From Caballeronia sp. dw_19 (GTDB lineage Bacteria > Pseudomonadota > Gammaproteobacteria > Burkholderiales > Burkholderiaceae), in the NCBI RefSeq assembly GCF_018449515.1, contig NZ_JAAVUQ010000015.1, positions 123,367 through 187,366 of the forward strand: a stretch of DNA of 64,000 bases, written 5' to 3'. Positions 44,010 through 53,155 of the stretch are shown here, piece after piece. The notes under the pieces are model-generated. The model made no database searches. It worked only from the letters and a program-made list of their open reading frames with translations, and was not told the origin of the DNA. A program made the translations under genes and the position numbers. The number at the start of each line of letters is the position of its first letter. The first letter of the stretch is position 1.

Positions 44010-45929
44010 ATGCTACGTTCAATCGCCACCGTCTCAATCAGCGGCACGCTGGTCGAGAAACTCAAGGCTATCAGCCTCGCCGGGTTCGATGGCGTCGAGA
44101 TTTTCGAAAATGACTTGCTGTACTTCGACGGTTCACCCGCCGACATCAGGCACATCTGCGACGATCTCGGCCTCCAAATCATGCTGTTCCAGCCGTTCCG
44201 CGACTTCGAAGGGGTATCGCCAGAACGACTGGCCCGCAATCTTGAACGCGCGCGGCGCAAGTTTGATCTGATGCATGAACTCGGCACGGATCGCGTGCTG
44301 GTGTGCAGCAATGCATTGGCGGATTCGCTTGGTGGCGATGCGTTGATCGTCGATCAACTCGGTCAGTTCGCCGACCTCGCGCGTTCGGAAGGCGTGATGG
44401 CGGGTTATGAAGCGCTCGCCTGGGGGCGGCACGTCAACTCGTACAAACATGCTTGGCGGTTGGTCGACACGCTCGATCATCCGAATCTCGGGTTGATCCT
44501 GGACAGCTTCCATACGCTTTCCATTGGCGATTCAGTCGATGAAATAGCCCGCATTCCGGCGGACCGGATCACGTTCGTGCAGATCGCGGACGCACCGAAG
44601 ATGGCCATGGATGTGCTTGAATGGAGCCGGCATTACCGTTGTCTCCCGGGGCAAGGCGATCTGGAGGTGGCCGGCTTTACACGTCAGGTACTGGCGTCGG
44701 GATATGCGGGGCCGCTGTCATTGGAGATTTTCAACGACGGCTTTCGCGCGGCGCCCAACGCGGCAACGGCGGTCGACGGGTATCGCTCGCTGCTGTTTTT
44801 GGAGGAGCAATGCGCGGGCGCTTCAAGGACGACGTCGCATGAGACCTTGTTCCATCCACCTGCCGCGCCTGCGCACACTGGCTTTCAGTTTCTCGAATTC
44901 GCCGTCGATCCGGCCGGTGGTCTGACGCTTGCCCAATGGCTCGAACGCCTGGGCTTTCGCGCGACTGGCCGGCATCGCTCGAAGAATGTCACGCTATACG
45001 CGCAGGGCGACGCGTGCATCCTCCTGAACGGCGAAACTGATTCATTCGCGAGCGCGTTTCATCAGGCGCATGGCTTGTCGGTCTGCGCGTCGGCGTATCG
45101 CGTTGATAACGCCTCGCAGGCGTTCGAGCGCGCGGCCGCTTTTGGCTACGCGCCTTTTTCGGGCAAGGTCGGCCCCAACGAGCGCGTGGTGCCGAGCGTG
45201 CAGGCACCGGACAACAGTTTGCAATATTTCGTCGACGAGGCGCCGGGCGAACCCACGCTCTACGAGACCGATTTCGACCTGGCCGGCACGGGCAAGCAGG
45301 ACCGAGCTGATATCCTGCGCCGCATTGACCATGTGTGCCTGAACCTGCCTGCCGACACGCTGGATACGTGGGTACTTTTTTTCAAGGCGACGTTTGGTTT
45401 CGACGCCGAGCCGTCGGTCCTGTTGCCGGACCCGTACGGGCTTGTGAGAAGCCGCGCAGTGCGCAGCCGGGACGGTTCCGTGCGGATCGTGCTCAACGCG
45501 TCAGCGGACCGGCATACGGCCGTGGTGGAGTCGCTGTTGACCTACCGCGGTTCCGGGCTGAACCACGTTGCATTCGCGACCGACGACATTTTCGCGGCCG
45601 TCGCGGAGCTGCGCGAGCGGGGTGTGCCGCTCCTGCACATTCCACGCAACTATTACGACGATCTCGAGGCGCGCTACGATCTTGACCCGGGCCAGCTCGT
45701 GCAAATGCGCGAAGGGGGCATCCTGTATGACCGCGACAACGCGGGGGGCGAGTTTTTCCAGGTCTACACGGAGCAGTTCGCGGAGCGGTTTTTCCTGGAG
45801 GTCGTGCAACGCAAGGGCACCTACGACGGTTATGGCGCAGTGAATGCGCCGGTGCGGCTCGCAGCGCACGCCCAGCGACGCGCAAAGGAGGCTATTGAGA
45901 GCAGTCCATCCGTAGGTCTTCGATATTGA
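44010..45929 (+). CDS. QsuB-like enzyme: sugar-phosphate-isomerase-type barrel fused to a 4-HPPD-like domain
   Basis: About 639 residues. Residues 1-275 are an AP-endonuclease/xylose-isomerase TIM barrel (SLAGFDGVEIFENDLLYF, GYEALAWGRHVNSYKHAWRL, GLILDSFHTLSIGD), as in 3-dehydroshikimate dehydratase QsuB. Residues 295-615 hold two vicinal-oxygen-chelate units like 4-hydroxyphenylpyruvate dioxygenase (RIDHVCLNLPADTLDTW, GLNHVAFATDDIFAAV, GGEFFQVYTEQFAERFFLEV). The metal Glu in FQVYTE and His residues are kept. The known enzyme makes protocatechuate from 3-dehydroshikimate. Here it may do so, or the barrel may act on oxidised sugars. ATG 44010 or 44007 starts the conserved region; the longer frame from 43971 is not used. 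Confidence 0.85.
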   Translation: MLRSIATVSISGTLVEKLKAISLAGFDGVEIFENDLLYFDGSPADIRHICDDLGLQIMLFQPFRDFEGVSPERLARNLERARRKFDLMHELGTDRVLVCSNALADSLGGDALIVDQLGQFADLARSEGVMAGYEALAWGRHVNSYKHAWRLVDTLDHPNLGLILDSFHTLSIGDSVDEIARIPADRITFVQIADAPKMAMDVLEWSRHYRCLPGQGDLEVAGFTRQVLASGYAGPLSLEIFNDGFRAAPNAATAVDGYRSLLFLEEQCAGASRTTSHETLFHPPAAPAHTGFQFLEFAVDPAGGLTLAQWLERLGFRATGRHRSKNVTLYAQGDACILLNGETDSFASAFHQAHGLSVCASAYRVDNASQAFERAAAFGYAPFSGKVGPNERVVPSVQAPDNSLQYFVDEAPGEPTLYETDFDLAGTGKQDRADILRRIDHVCLNLPADTLDTWVLFFKATFGFDAEPSVLLPDPYGLVRSRAVRSRDGSVRIVLNASADRHTAVVESLLTYRGSGLNHVAFATDDIFAAVAELRERGVPLLHIPRNYYDDLEARYDLDPGQLVQMREGGILYDRDNAGGEFFQVYTEQFAERFFLEVVQRKGTYDGYGAVNAPVRLAAHAQRRAKEAIESSPSVGLRY

Positions 45930-46669
45930 TTTCAAGTGGCTGGACTCGCAGAAGACTCGGGCGATGCTGCATGTGTACATTGCGGGTTTGAAGCACGATC
46001 GATCACTTTGCGCAGGCGGGTGGCCTGACGATGTGCTAATCGGCTGGAGTTCTATCTGCGCATGTTGCATTTCAAGGAGATCTACGCGATTCATTCCAAC
46101 TGGAAAGTCGCGCAAGAGTCATAGTGTTGCCTCGCTACTGGTTGAGCATTGCGGTTTATGAAGAGGGCATGTGTTCGATGAGCTTCATGCAGGACGATTT
46201 GCCGGACCATAGCGGCGAGAGTAACAGCGTTTTTCTCATGCTTCGACGGATATTTTTTCGTCGTTAGATGTTTAACGCGCGCCGGGGCTTCGTTCTGTGC
46301 ATCGGCCTGGGCGGGATTGCGAGCATCTCGTTGCGGGAGTGTCGGGGAATGGGCGTGGATGTCGATGCTTTTCAGTCGGTGGCTATCAGTCAATGGAAAG
46401 GTCCACAGGGATGTAACCGCATGGCTCTTTTCGTAAGAGTTATTCGGTGCGATGCGGGCGATATCTTTTTAGAATATTCGAGCGTCGGGATCGCGCGAGC
46501 GCTGGCCGTTCGAACCAGCACTGGATCTACTCGGATGCATGTTTTCAACGAGTTTAATATCGATGGCACTGCTCAGGGCCATAGTTGAAGACGCGAATCG
46601 AGAGGCATTCCCTCACCGTCTTGCACCCCTGCGAAGCTAGCACTCGGTTCCGGATGCAAAGAGTGTCCT
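45930..46669. other. Gap without a recognised gene
   Basis: About 740 bases between the QsuB-like gene and the convergent regulator gene. Short frames (for example plus 46268-46588) lack family marks. I see no terminator with a clear T run. Confidence 0.4.
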
Positions 46670-47590
46670 TCATTCATGCTTCAACATGTCAGCCAGTTCC
46701 GCATCGATGGTTGGACTAAGCTGACGCGCGAACTCGTGAACGTAACTGCGCAAATAACGTCCCTTCCTATATGCCAGTCGTGCAGTAAGCTGTCCAAACA
46801 AATGACGCACCGATATAGCATTTAATCCTTTATCGCGGTCTGCATCAAATGCAAGGCTTGAAATCAATCCTACGCCCAATCCGAGCGAGACGTAGGTCTT
46901 GATGACATCGGCATCGATCGCCTCCAGCACAATGTCGGGATGAAGATGCTGCGCGGCGAACGCTTCATCGATCTTGGTTCGTCCAGAGAATGACGACTCG
47001 TACGTCATGAGCGGGTAACGAGCCAGGGTGTTCAAACTCAAGCGCTTCTGAGCCAACAATGGATGGCCATCGGGAATGATGGCGATATGATGCCACTCGG
47101 CGCATGGCACAGAAATAAGGTCGTTATATAAAGTCAACGCTTCTGTCGCAATGCCAATGTCCGCTTTCCCGTCCAGTACAAGTTGAGCCACCTGCGTCGG
47201 CGTTCCCTGCAAAATCGACAGGTGTACCTTGGGGAATTGATGCCGGAAAAGCGCGACCACCGGCGGCAACAGATAACGCGCCTGAGTATGCGTGGCAGCA
47301 ATGGCCAAATGGCCCTCGTTTTGTGCGGAGAACTCTTCGGCTACCCGCGCGAGGCTCTCTATTGACTGAAGCGCTTGTTCAATGCTCGTTACAATCAGTC
47401 GGCCGGGCGCTGACAGAGATTGCACGCGCTTGCCGTGCCGAATGAAGATCTGGACTCCAAGCTCTTCCTCAAGTTCGATAACTGCTCTGGAAACCGCAGG
47501 CTGAGAGGTCGAAAGGGCTTGGGCCGCAGCGGTCATGTTGAAGTTCTGACGGACGATTTCTCGAGTGAAGCGGAGCTGAAGAAGATTCAT
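46670..47590 (-). CDS. LysR-family regulator, CysB/Cbl type
   Basis: A 306-residue transcription factor. The winged helix-turn-helix is FNMTAAAQALSTSQPAVSRA, and the CysB-type signature IFIRHGKRVQSLSAPGR follows. The effector domain has GHLAIAATHTQARYLLPPVV, GKADIGIATEALTLYNDL and AIDADVIKTYVSLGLGVGLI, which are typical of CysB and Cbl, regulators of cysteine and sulfonate sulfur supply that respond to sulfate, thiosulfate or O-acetylserine-type signals. It is divergent from the second binding-protein gene with about 640 bases between, containing the 23-base box. Its presence supports a sulfur role for island B. Confidence 0.92.
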   Translation of the reverse strand: MNLLQLRFTREIVRQNFNMTAAAQALSTSQPAVSRAVIELEEELGVQIFIRHGKRVQSLSAPGRLIVTSIEQALQSIESLARVAEEFSAQNEGHLAIAATHTQARYLLPPVVALFRHQFPKVHLSILQGTPTQVAQLVLDGKADIGIATEALTLYNDLISVPCAEWHHIAIIPDGHPLLAQKRLSLNTLARYPLMTYESSFSGRTKIDEAFAAQHLHPDIVLEAIDADVIKTYVSLGLGVGLISSLAFDADRDKGLNAISVRHLFGQLTARLAYRKGRYLRSYVHEFARQLSPTIDAELADMLKHE

Positions 47591-48103
47591 GGTTTTATAG
47601 ACGAAAGATTAATTGGTCACCTACTGGGTGCATGGCGCTCGTGACAGTGCATCGCAAGACCATCACCAGATACGCCCCTTGCGTGAAGTGCGGGTTTCAG
47701 ATTGCTTCGGTGCTTCATTTCGCCTATCGTCCCGCCGCTGGGCTTCTCATGTCCGCCTCTTCCAAGCGACGACACTGTAGTTGCGGTTTTATCAAACGCC
47801 GCACCGCTACAACTGGCCCCGCGCCACACCGATTACAAACAGAACATGCTGCACTTCACGCAGCTTCGCCTTGCCGGCTCCGTAACGTAACATGCCGGTA
47901 ACGGCTTACGGTCGCATCATCGCACTGTTCAACTGCTTAATCGGACCCGCCTGTCGCGTGATGGTGGAACTGTCTTGTCCCGACCCGCTGTCTTCGCCGT
48001 CGGTTCAACAGGTCGTGAGCATTCGAACAGAAAGCCACGCGGCATGATTGGTTGCACTGATCATGCGCACACGGCATGGAGCGACCGGAAGAATAACGTG
48101 CGA

Positions 48104-48126
48104 TACGCGATTTCCCTTATTGCGGG
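48104..48126 (+). promoter_or_regulatory. 23-base conserved box, copy 2 (second binding protein)
   Basis: Identical over 23 bases to 31058-31080 (TACGCGATTTCCC then TTATTGCGGG). It lies 108 bases before the binding-protein start, and 34 bases before the palindrome at 48160. The surrounding sequence differs, so only the box is conserved. Confidence 0.68.
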
Positions 48127-48159
48127 CGGTTAGCGAAAGCGATAAATTGCATAAAAATA

Positions 48160-48170
48160 CATAAGCTTAT
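48160..48170. promoter_or_regulatory. Palindrome CATAAGCTTAT(T), copy 3
   Basis: Shares ATAAGCTTAT with the copies at 30491 and 31109. It lies 64 bases before the binding-protein start and follows the 23-base box as at 31109. Confidence 0.55.
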
Positions 48171-48233
48171 TTCCAAAAATACATAATACACAGCGCATCC
48201 TTGCGATCGCCACCGCCACCAAAGAGGAGATTC

Positions 48234-49313
48234 ATGAATATCAACAAAAAGGGCAGATTCCTGCGTACGCTGGCCGCTGTGGTCATGACCGTCGCTGTAT
48301 TCGGTGTTCCGGCCGCCAGCGGCCAGACCAACACCGGTAAGCCAGATTTAAGCGGTGTCACGATCACAGTCGGTCAGCAGGGAACAGACACCCAGTATGG
48401 ATTTCTCGCGTCTCATCTCTTCGACAACACGCCGTACAAACTTAAGTTCGCCACATTCCCGAGTCCTTCCGCAAATCTGACCGCGCTTGCGTCGGGAAAT
48501 GTGGATATTGCCAATAACGTCTCCCAGTGGACGGCTACGCAAGCTGCTGCGGCTGCGTCGCCACTCTGGACGAGCGCAACGGCGCCTTACAAAAACATCC
48601 TAGTCACCGGTCCGGGAAACGCCAAGCAGTTTGATCGTTTCGTCATCGCGGTGTCGAGGATGTCAGGCATTACCGACATCAAGCAAAGCAAAGGCAAGCG
48701 CTGGGGCATTATTCCAGGCTCCTCGTACAGTCTCTTTTCAGCGGTTGTGTTGAAAAAACTGGGATGGACGGCGAAGGACGTCACAATTGTAAATCTGGAT
48801 GCCACCAATCAGGTGCTCGCTCTGGAGACGGGACAGGTTGATGTGCTGTTCAATGTAACCGACAACCTACCCGCGGCGCTACAACACGGAGCGAAAATTA
48901 TTGGCACGGCGAACGACTATGGCCTGACGATCTATACCGGTTTCCTCGCGAATCGCAAGTCACTTGACGACACGCTGAAAGGCAGGGCTATAGAGGACTT
49001 CGTCCGACGCATGGTCGCGTACCAGAACTGGTTTGTACAGCATCAGGCAGAAGCTCAGACAGCATTGGTCAACGGCCTACATCTCACTACCGCCCAGGCG
49101 GCATCGGTATGGAAGTACGCGCGTGTCGTCCCAGTCGCACCAGCAACTATCTCGTCCTATTCGCAAGATCTGGCAGATCTCGCGTTCGAATCTGGCCTTA
49201 TTAAGCAGAAGGTCGATGCTACCGTCTTGCTCGACAATCGCTATGCCAACGTGATCGACGGCACTGCACAGCAAACTAATCTTCTCATGAATTTGAAGGC
49301 GTCTTACAAGTAA
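48234..49313 (+). CDS. Ssu/Tau-type substrate-binding protein 2
   Basis: A 359-residue periplasmic protein, close paralogue of the one at 33193. The signal peptide is GRFLRTLAAVVMTVAVFGVP to AASGQ, and the mature part begins PDLSGVTITVGQQGTDTQYG. Shared stretches include VDIANNVSQWTATQAAAAAS, SKGKRWGIIPGSSYSLFS and LTIYTGFLANRKSLDD. AGAGGAGA precedes ATG 48234, chosen over the frame start at 48201. No permease is near, so it probably uses the channel at 31462. Shared upstream boxes support common control. Confidence 0.9.
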   Translation: MNINKKGRFLRTLAAVVMTVAVFGVPAASGQTNTGKPDLSGVTITVGQQGTDTQYGFLASHLFDNTPYKLKFATFPSPSANLTALASGNVDIANNVSQWTATQAAAAASPLWTSATAPYKNILVTGPGNAKQFDRFVIAVSRMSGITDIKQSKGKRWGIIPGSSYSLFSAVVLKKLGWTAKDVTIVNLDATNQVLALETGQVDVLFNVTDNLPAALQHGAKIIGTANDYGLTIYTGFLANRKSLDDTLKGRAIEDFVRRMVAYQNWFVQHQAEAQTALVNGLHLTTAQAASVWKYARVVPVAPATISSYSQDLADLAFESGLIKQKVDATVLLDNRYANVIDGTAQQTNLLMNLKASYK

Positions 49314-49423
49314 AATATCGTGCGTATCGGCACGATCATAAATTTCCGAAACAATTAGAACAACGAAGCGTCGCATAATTTTATTATGCAATGCATGTCG
49401 CCCTGATGCAATTTTAAAACTTT

Positions 49424-49445
49424 CGTATGGAACCGGTTCCATACG
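49424..49445. promoter_or_regulatory. Operator palindrome around GGAACCGGTTCC, copy 3
   Basis: Here the palindrome is perfect over 22 bases (CGTATGGAACC and its mirror). It lies 68 bases before the porin start and 110 after the binding-protein stop, linking the porin to the operon at 31462. Confidence 0.75.
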
Positions 49446-49512
49446 GCGATAAATTGTGAGCGCGGGCGAGACGAAACTATCTTCAATAACGACTCCGACG
49501 CGGGACAAACCG

Positions 49513-50718
49513 ATGAAAACTTCTACGCTCAAGCAGGTCCTGCTGTTAGCTACGCCCTTGCTGTCCGCGCCGGTGTTCGCTCAAAGCAGCGTGACGTTGT
49601 ACGGCATCGTCGAAGAAGAACTCAAGTATGCAAACAGCACGACGGGCCTCGGATCAACATCAAACGGTCATTCTTTAGCGCAATTATCGACCGCAAGCTG
49701 GGCCGCGAGTCGCTTCGGACTGAAAGGAAACGAAGAGCTGGGCGGAGGCACAAGCGCGATTTTTGATTTACAGGCTGGCTTTAATCCGAACAACGGTGCT
49801 GCATCAACATCAGGACTACTATTTAATCGATATGCATATTTGGGCATGACCAACCCCCACTACGGCACGGTCACGGCTGGCCGCCAGTACACGCCTTATC
49901 TATCGCTTGCCGCACCGTACATGGCACCGCTCTGGCTAACTGGCGCATTCGGCGCTCGTCCAGGCGACATCGACGCGCAGGATGCGTCTTGGCGGGTTAA
50001 CAACGAACTCATTTATATCTCGCCGCAAGTAGCCGGCTTTACGCTGGGTGCGGCGTACAGCATGCCTGGCGTTGCGGGTAGCTTGATGCAGGGCGCCACC
50101 TGGAGCGCGGCGCTGCAATACGCGGCTGGCCCGTTCGGTGCATCTGCGGGCGTGCTTCGCGTGAACAATCCGACGCATGGCGGCGGATCCTGGGCTGCAA
50201 GCGCCGACACTTCGACGCAGCCACCGGTCTCATCGATAAACAATGGTTATCAGACGGCAGCAGGCCAGCAGCGTGTCAACATAGTCGTTGGCTATAACCT
50301 GTTCCACAAGTGGGACTTCTCGGCGTCGTATTCGAATACGCAGTACATCCCCGGGGGCAACTCCAACTTCGCCAACACTGCAATCTTCAACAGCTTTGGC
50401 GCGGTTGTCCATTGGATGATTACGCCGGCCGCAAACGTGGCCTTGGGCTATCAGCAGACCAACACCACAAAGGCTAACGGCATTGCGGACGCTGCGCGTT
50501 ATCAACAGATCACCGCGTCCGAATGGTATTTGCTGAGCAAACGGACTTCGTTTTTTTGCGTCCAGGCTTATCAAAAAGCGCACGGGAAGACGCTGGGGAC
50601 GGCCGGCGCGGGTCACATTATTGAAGCAACCCCTACGATTGGCGACGGCTTCAACGGTGCGCCGTCGTCAACGTCAGCGCAACTCGGCTTCACAATTGGT
50701 ATCGTCCACCGGTTTTGA
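49513..50718 (+). CDS. Outer-membrane porin (Burkholderia general-porin family)
   Basis: A 401-residue beta-barrel. The signal peptide MKTSTLKQVLLLATPLLSAP ends at VFA-QSSVTLYGIVEEELKYA. Family stretches are FGLKGNEELGGGTSAIFDLQ, LGMTNPHYGTVTAGRQYTPY and the closing strand AQLGFTIGIVHRF. ATG 49513 follows CGGGACAAACCG; the frame from 49456 runs through the operator. It is probably the outer-membrane entry for the island B substrate. The next gene starts 71 bases later. Confidence 0.95.
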   Translation: MKTSTLKQVLLLATPLLSAPVFAQSSVTLYGIVEEELKYANSTTGLGSTSNGHSLAQLSTASWAASRFGLKGNEELGGGTSAIFDLQAGFNPNNGAASTSGLLFNRYAYLGMTNPHYGTVTAGRQYTPYLSLAAPYMAPLWLTGAFGARPGDIDAQDASWRVNNELIYISPQVAGFTLGAAYSMPGVAGSLMQGATWSAALQYAAGPFGASAGVLRVNNPTHGGGSWAASADTSTQPPVSSINNGYQTAAGQQRVNIVVGYNLFHKWDFSASYSNTQYIPGGNSNFANTAIFNSFGAVVHWMITPAANVALGYQQTNTTKANGIADAARYQQITASEWYLLSKRTSFFCVQAYQKAHGKTLGTAGAGHIIEATPTIGDGFNGAPSSTSAQLGFTIGIVHRF

Positions 50719-50788
50719 AGCGCTTGCCCGCTTTGACTGGCACGCCATCCGCAGTCCACGAAACGACCTACTCTGGAAGGTTCCGGCA

Positions 50789-51409
50789 ATGCTATATCGC
50801 AAAAGCGCTGAGCGCACGGCATCAGCTCTCGACAGGCGCTACCTCAACGTAGAGGACATGCGCGGCGCGGCGATGCACCGCCCGCCCCGCGCCATTTTTG
50901 AGTTCGTCGACAGAGGGACCGAAGACGACCTCGCTGTCGCCAACAATCGGGCCGGGTTCACACGCATCAAGCTACGGCAACGCGCCATGATTGATGTGTC
51001 GAGACGCAACCTTGCCACATCGATCTTTGGCGCGGATGTGGGCTTGCCCGTGGCGATCGCTCCGACCGGTTTTGCCGGCTTATGCTGGTATGACGGTGAA
51101 GTCGCGCTCGCACGAGAGGCGCAGGCTGCGAATATCCCCTTCACGCTGGCGACGGGCGCGCTGGCGTCGATAGAAAGGGTTGCGAGAGAGGCTGGCCCGG
51201 ACGCGGGGGGCCGACTATGGTTCCAGCTCAACGTCTGGCAGGACCGCCAACGATCATATCAACTGATGGAGCGCGCGCGGCGCGCTGGGTATGAAGCCTT
51301 GATTGTCACCGCCGACACGCCCGTGAGTCCAAATCGGGAATACAACATACGTAACGGTTTCAGTCTGCCATTCGCCATGTCGCCGCGCTTTGCATTCGAC
51401 GTCGTGCAG
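50789..51409 (+). pseudogene. FMN-dependent alpha-hydroxy-acid dehydrogenase, 3'-truncated
   Basis: The first 207 residues of an LldD/mandelate dehydrogenase-type enzyme. MRGAAMHRPPRAIFEFVDRG, PVAIAPTGFAGLCWYDGEVA, WFQLNVWQDRQRSYQLMERA and VTADTPVSPNREYNIRNGFS are typical FMN-binding segments. The catalytic histidine and C-terminal half are missing: from 51410 the DNA is the end of a transposon, and the frame stops 57 bases later. The missing half is not found on the far side of the element. It probably once oxidised a hydroxy acid of island B. Confidence 0.88.
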
Positions 51410-51587
51410 TGTTGCGTCCCGCTAAATTTGGGATCCAGCGAAGGTGTTTATCTCGGTATCAAATAGGATGAAGTTTGGAACTTAACCCTGAACATCATGA
51501 GATGAGACGGACGTAAAGAAGGCCAGTACTGCTCTGTTATCGTGGGAAGTTACGAAGCCCCACACGAACAACAAAGTAGACCGGCCT

Positions 51588-52121
51588 ATGCATCGAATTG
51601 TATTCGCGTTTCCTGTTCTTGAACAACATCTCAATGCGGTCGATCGCACGCCGCAAGTGTATCGACCTGTCGCTTGCGTACATTGCGGCTGCTCGGGTGT
51701 GTGGTGTCATGGTCGCTACTATCGCAAGGCCGACCGCAGCGCCGCCGGCGCCCTCAATCCGATTCCCGTTTTGCGCTTTCGCTGTCGTTCCTGCAGCCGC
51801 ACGTGTTCGCGCCTGCCGCTGTCCATAGCGCCCCACCGCTGGTATAACTGGGCGGACCAACACCGTGTCTTACTCCTTCTGTTGGCCGGCTGCTCGCAGC
51901 GCCGCGCCAGTGCGATCTTCGCGCTCGGCAGACATACGGTACGGCGCTGGTCGCAGCGGCTTGGCGAGCGTAGCCTCTCGTTCGAATTTCATTTGCGAAG
52001 CCGTTTCGCCGAACTCGGGCGATCAGTCGATATCACTGAATTCTGGCTGCGCTGCCTGCAGTGTATGCCGTTGTGCGAAGCCATGGCCTGGCTCGACAGC
52101 GACGGCGTTTGCGTCCCGTGA
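51588..52121 (+). CDS. Zinc-ribbon/helix-turn-helix protein of the transposon
   Basis: A 177-residue basic protein. A zinc ribbon is formed by CVHCGCSGVWCHG and CRSCSRTCSRLP, followed by a helix-turn-helix-like region LLLLAGCSQRRASAIFALGR and HTVRRWSQRL. Such proteins accompany DDE transposases and may bind element ends or control expression. ATG 51588 begins the conserved region. It is complete, 124 bases before the transposase gene. Confidence 0.7.
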   Translation: MHRIVFAFPVLEQHLNAVDRTPQVYRPVACVHCGCSGVWCHGRYYRKADRSAAGALNPIPVLRFRCRSCSRTCSRLPLSIAPHRWYNWADQHRVLLLLLAGCSQRRASAIFALGRHTVRRWSQRLGERSLSFEFHLRSRFAELGRSVDITEFWLRCLQCMPLCEAMAWLDSDGVCVP

Positions 52122-52251
52122 TCCGTTTATCCTGATTGGGTACGCGACGACGTAATTTCCGCCATTCCGGGCTCTCCACACACTTTGCCCACTCGCGCCG
52201 AATTCGGTTCGCGGTTCTCATGGCACTCCCTTTTTAACCATAGGAGTGAGC

Positions 52252-53025
52252 GTGAAGGACATCGACCCGAAGGCCCTGTTTCGCCTGTCCGTACTCGGAC
52301 CACTTGTCAGTCGCGAACGGCTTGATCGCGGCGACTTGCAGCAGATCATCCGCCAACTGGCTCAGCAGGAGTACGCAATTCCCGGTTCTCGTCGTCGCCA
52401 TATCGGCGAGAAGACACTTCAGTCCTGGTATTACGCCTGGAAACAGCACGGGCTGGAGGGCTTGTGCGGCAAGCCCCGTGTGGATCGCGGGCAATCGAAG
52501 CTGCCATCAGCCGTGCAAGCGGCGATCCTTGCGGCTAAGCGCGAGAATCCGCGACGCTCGATCCGCCAGATCCGTTTGCTGCTCGAGTCCGCCGGTATTG
52601 TCGCGCACGACACACTCTCGCGCTGCGCCGTTCATCGGCTGCTGCAAGCCCACGGGCTCTCGCGCATCGTTGGCTCATCCAGCTTGCCCGAGGAGAAGCG
52701 CAGCTTCGTGGCCCAACACGCAGGCTCCATCTGGTATGGCGATGTCGTGCACGGCCCGCACTTGTCGCTCGGCCGGGGGCGCCGCAAGACCTACCTGGTA
52801 TCGTTGATGGACGACGCCTCGCGGCTCATCGCTCATAGCGCGTTCTGCTTCTCGGAGAGCGCGATCGACATCGAGGGCGTACTCAAGCAGGCATTGCTCA
52901 AACGCGGTGTGCCCAAGATGTTGATCGTCGATAACGGCGCCGCCTATCGGGCGGCGACATTGCAGGGCATTTGTGCACGGCTGTCGATCAGGCTGGTTTA
53001 TTGTAGACCGTATGCTCCCGAGGGT
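52252..53025 (+). pseudogene. DDE transposase, 5' part (interrupted by the RIT element)
   Basis: Residues 1-258 of an integrase-core transposase. An N-terminal helix-turn-helix region (IGEKTLQSWYYAWKQHGLEG) precedes the core with the first Asp in SIWYGDVVHG and the second in KMLIVDNGAAYR. The frame is joined to RIT sequence after YCRPYAPEG. GTG 52252 after TAGGAG is preferred to the GTG at 52246. The remainder follows at 56440. Confidence 0.85.
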
Positions 53026-53052
53026 TATGTGCCGGGCAGATATATGTCGCGG
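53019..53052 (+). repeat. RIT left inverted repeat
   Basis: Begins CGAGGGTTATGTGCC and ends TATGTCGCGG; it matches 56386-56419 in reverse without a mismatch. The first seven bases, CGAGGGT, are also the host target sequence. Just inside, three GNCAGACC(T/A)-like units are spaced along 53050-53096. Confidence 0.9.
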
Positions 53053-53155
53053 CAGACCATGAAGGCCAGACCTGATGCGGCAATGGGGCAGACCTGTGCG
53101 ACATATTTAATTTGGTTCGATACTGGTACGCCCACGTTTCAAAGGAGGGCATGCC

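Larger units (their letters stand above)
47591..48233. other. Regulator/binding-protein intergenic region
   Basis: No gene is recognised. The right third becomes AT-rich and holds the second 23-base box (48104) and the third CATAAGCTTAT palindrome (48160). A ribosome-binding AGAGGAGA lies just before 48234. Confidence 0.5.

Noticed and set aside
45501..46115. A 204-codon minus-strand frame opposite the end of the QsuB-like gene
   Set aside because: Antisense shadow of a well-supported gene in high-GC DNA.
47632..47901. An 89-codon frame in the regulator/binding-protein gap
   Set aside because: No ribosome-binding site or family, and neighbouring DNA is regulatory.
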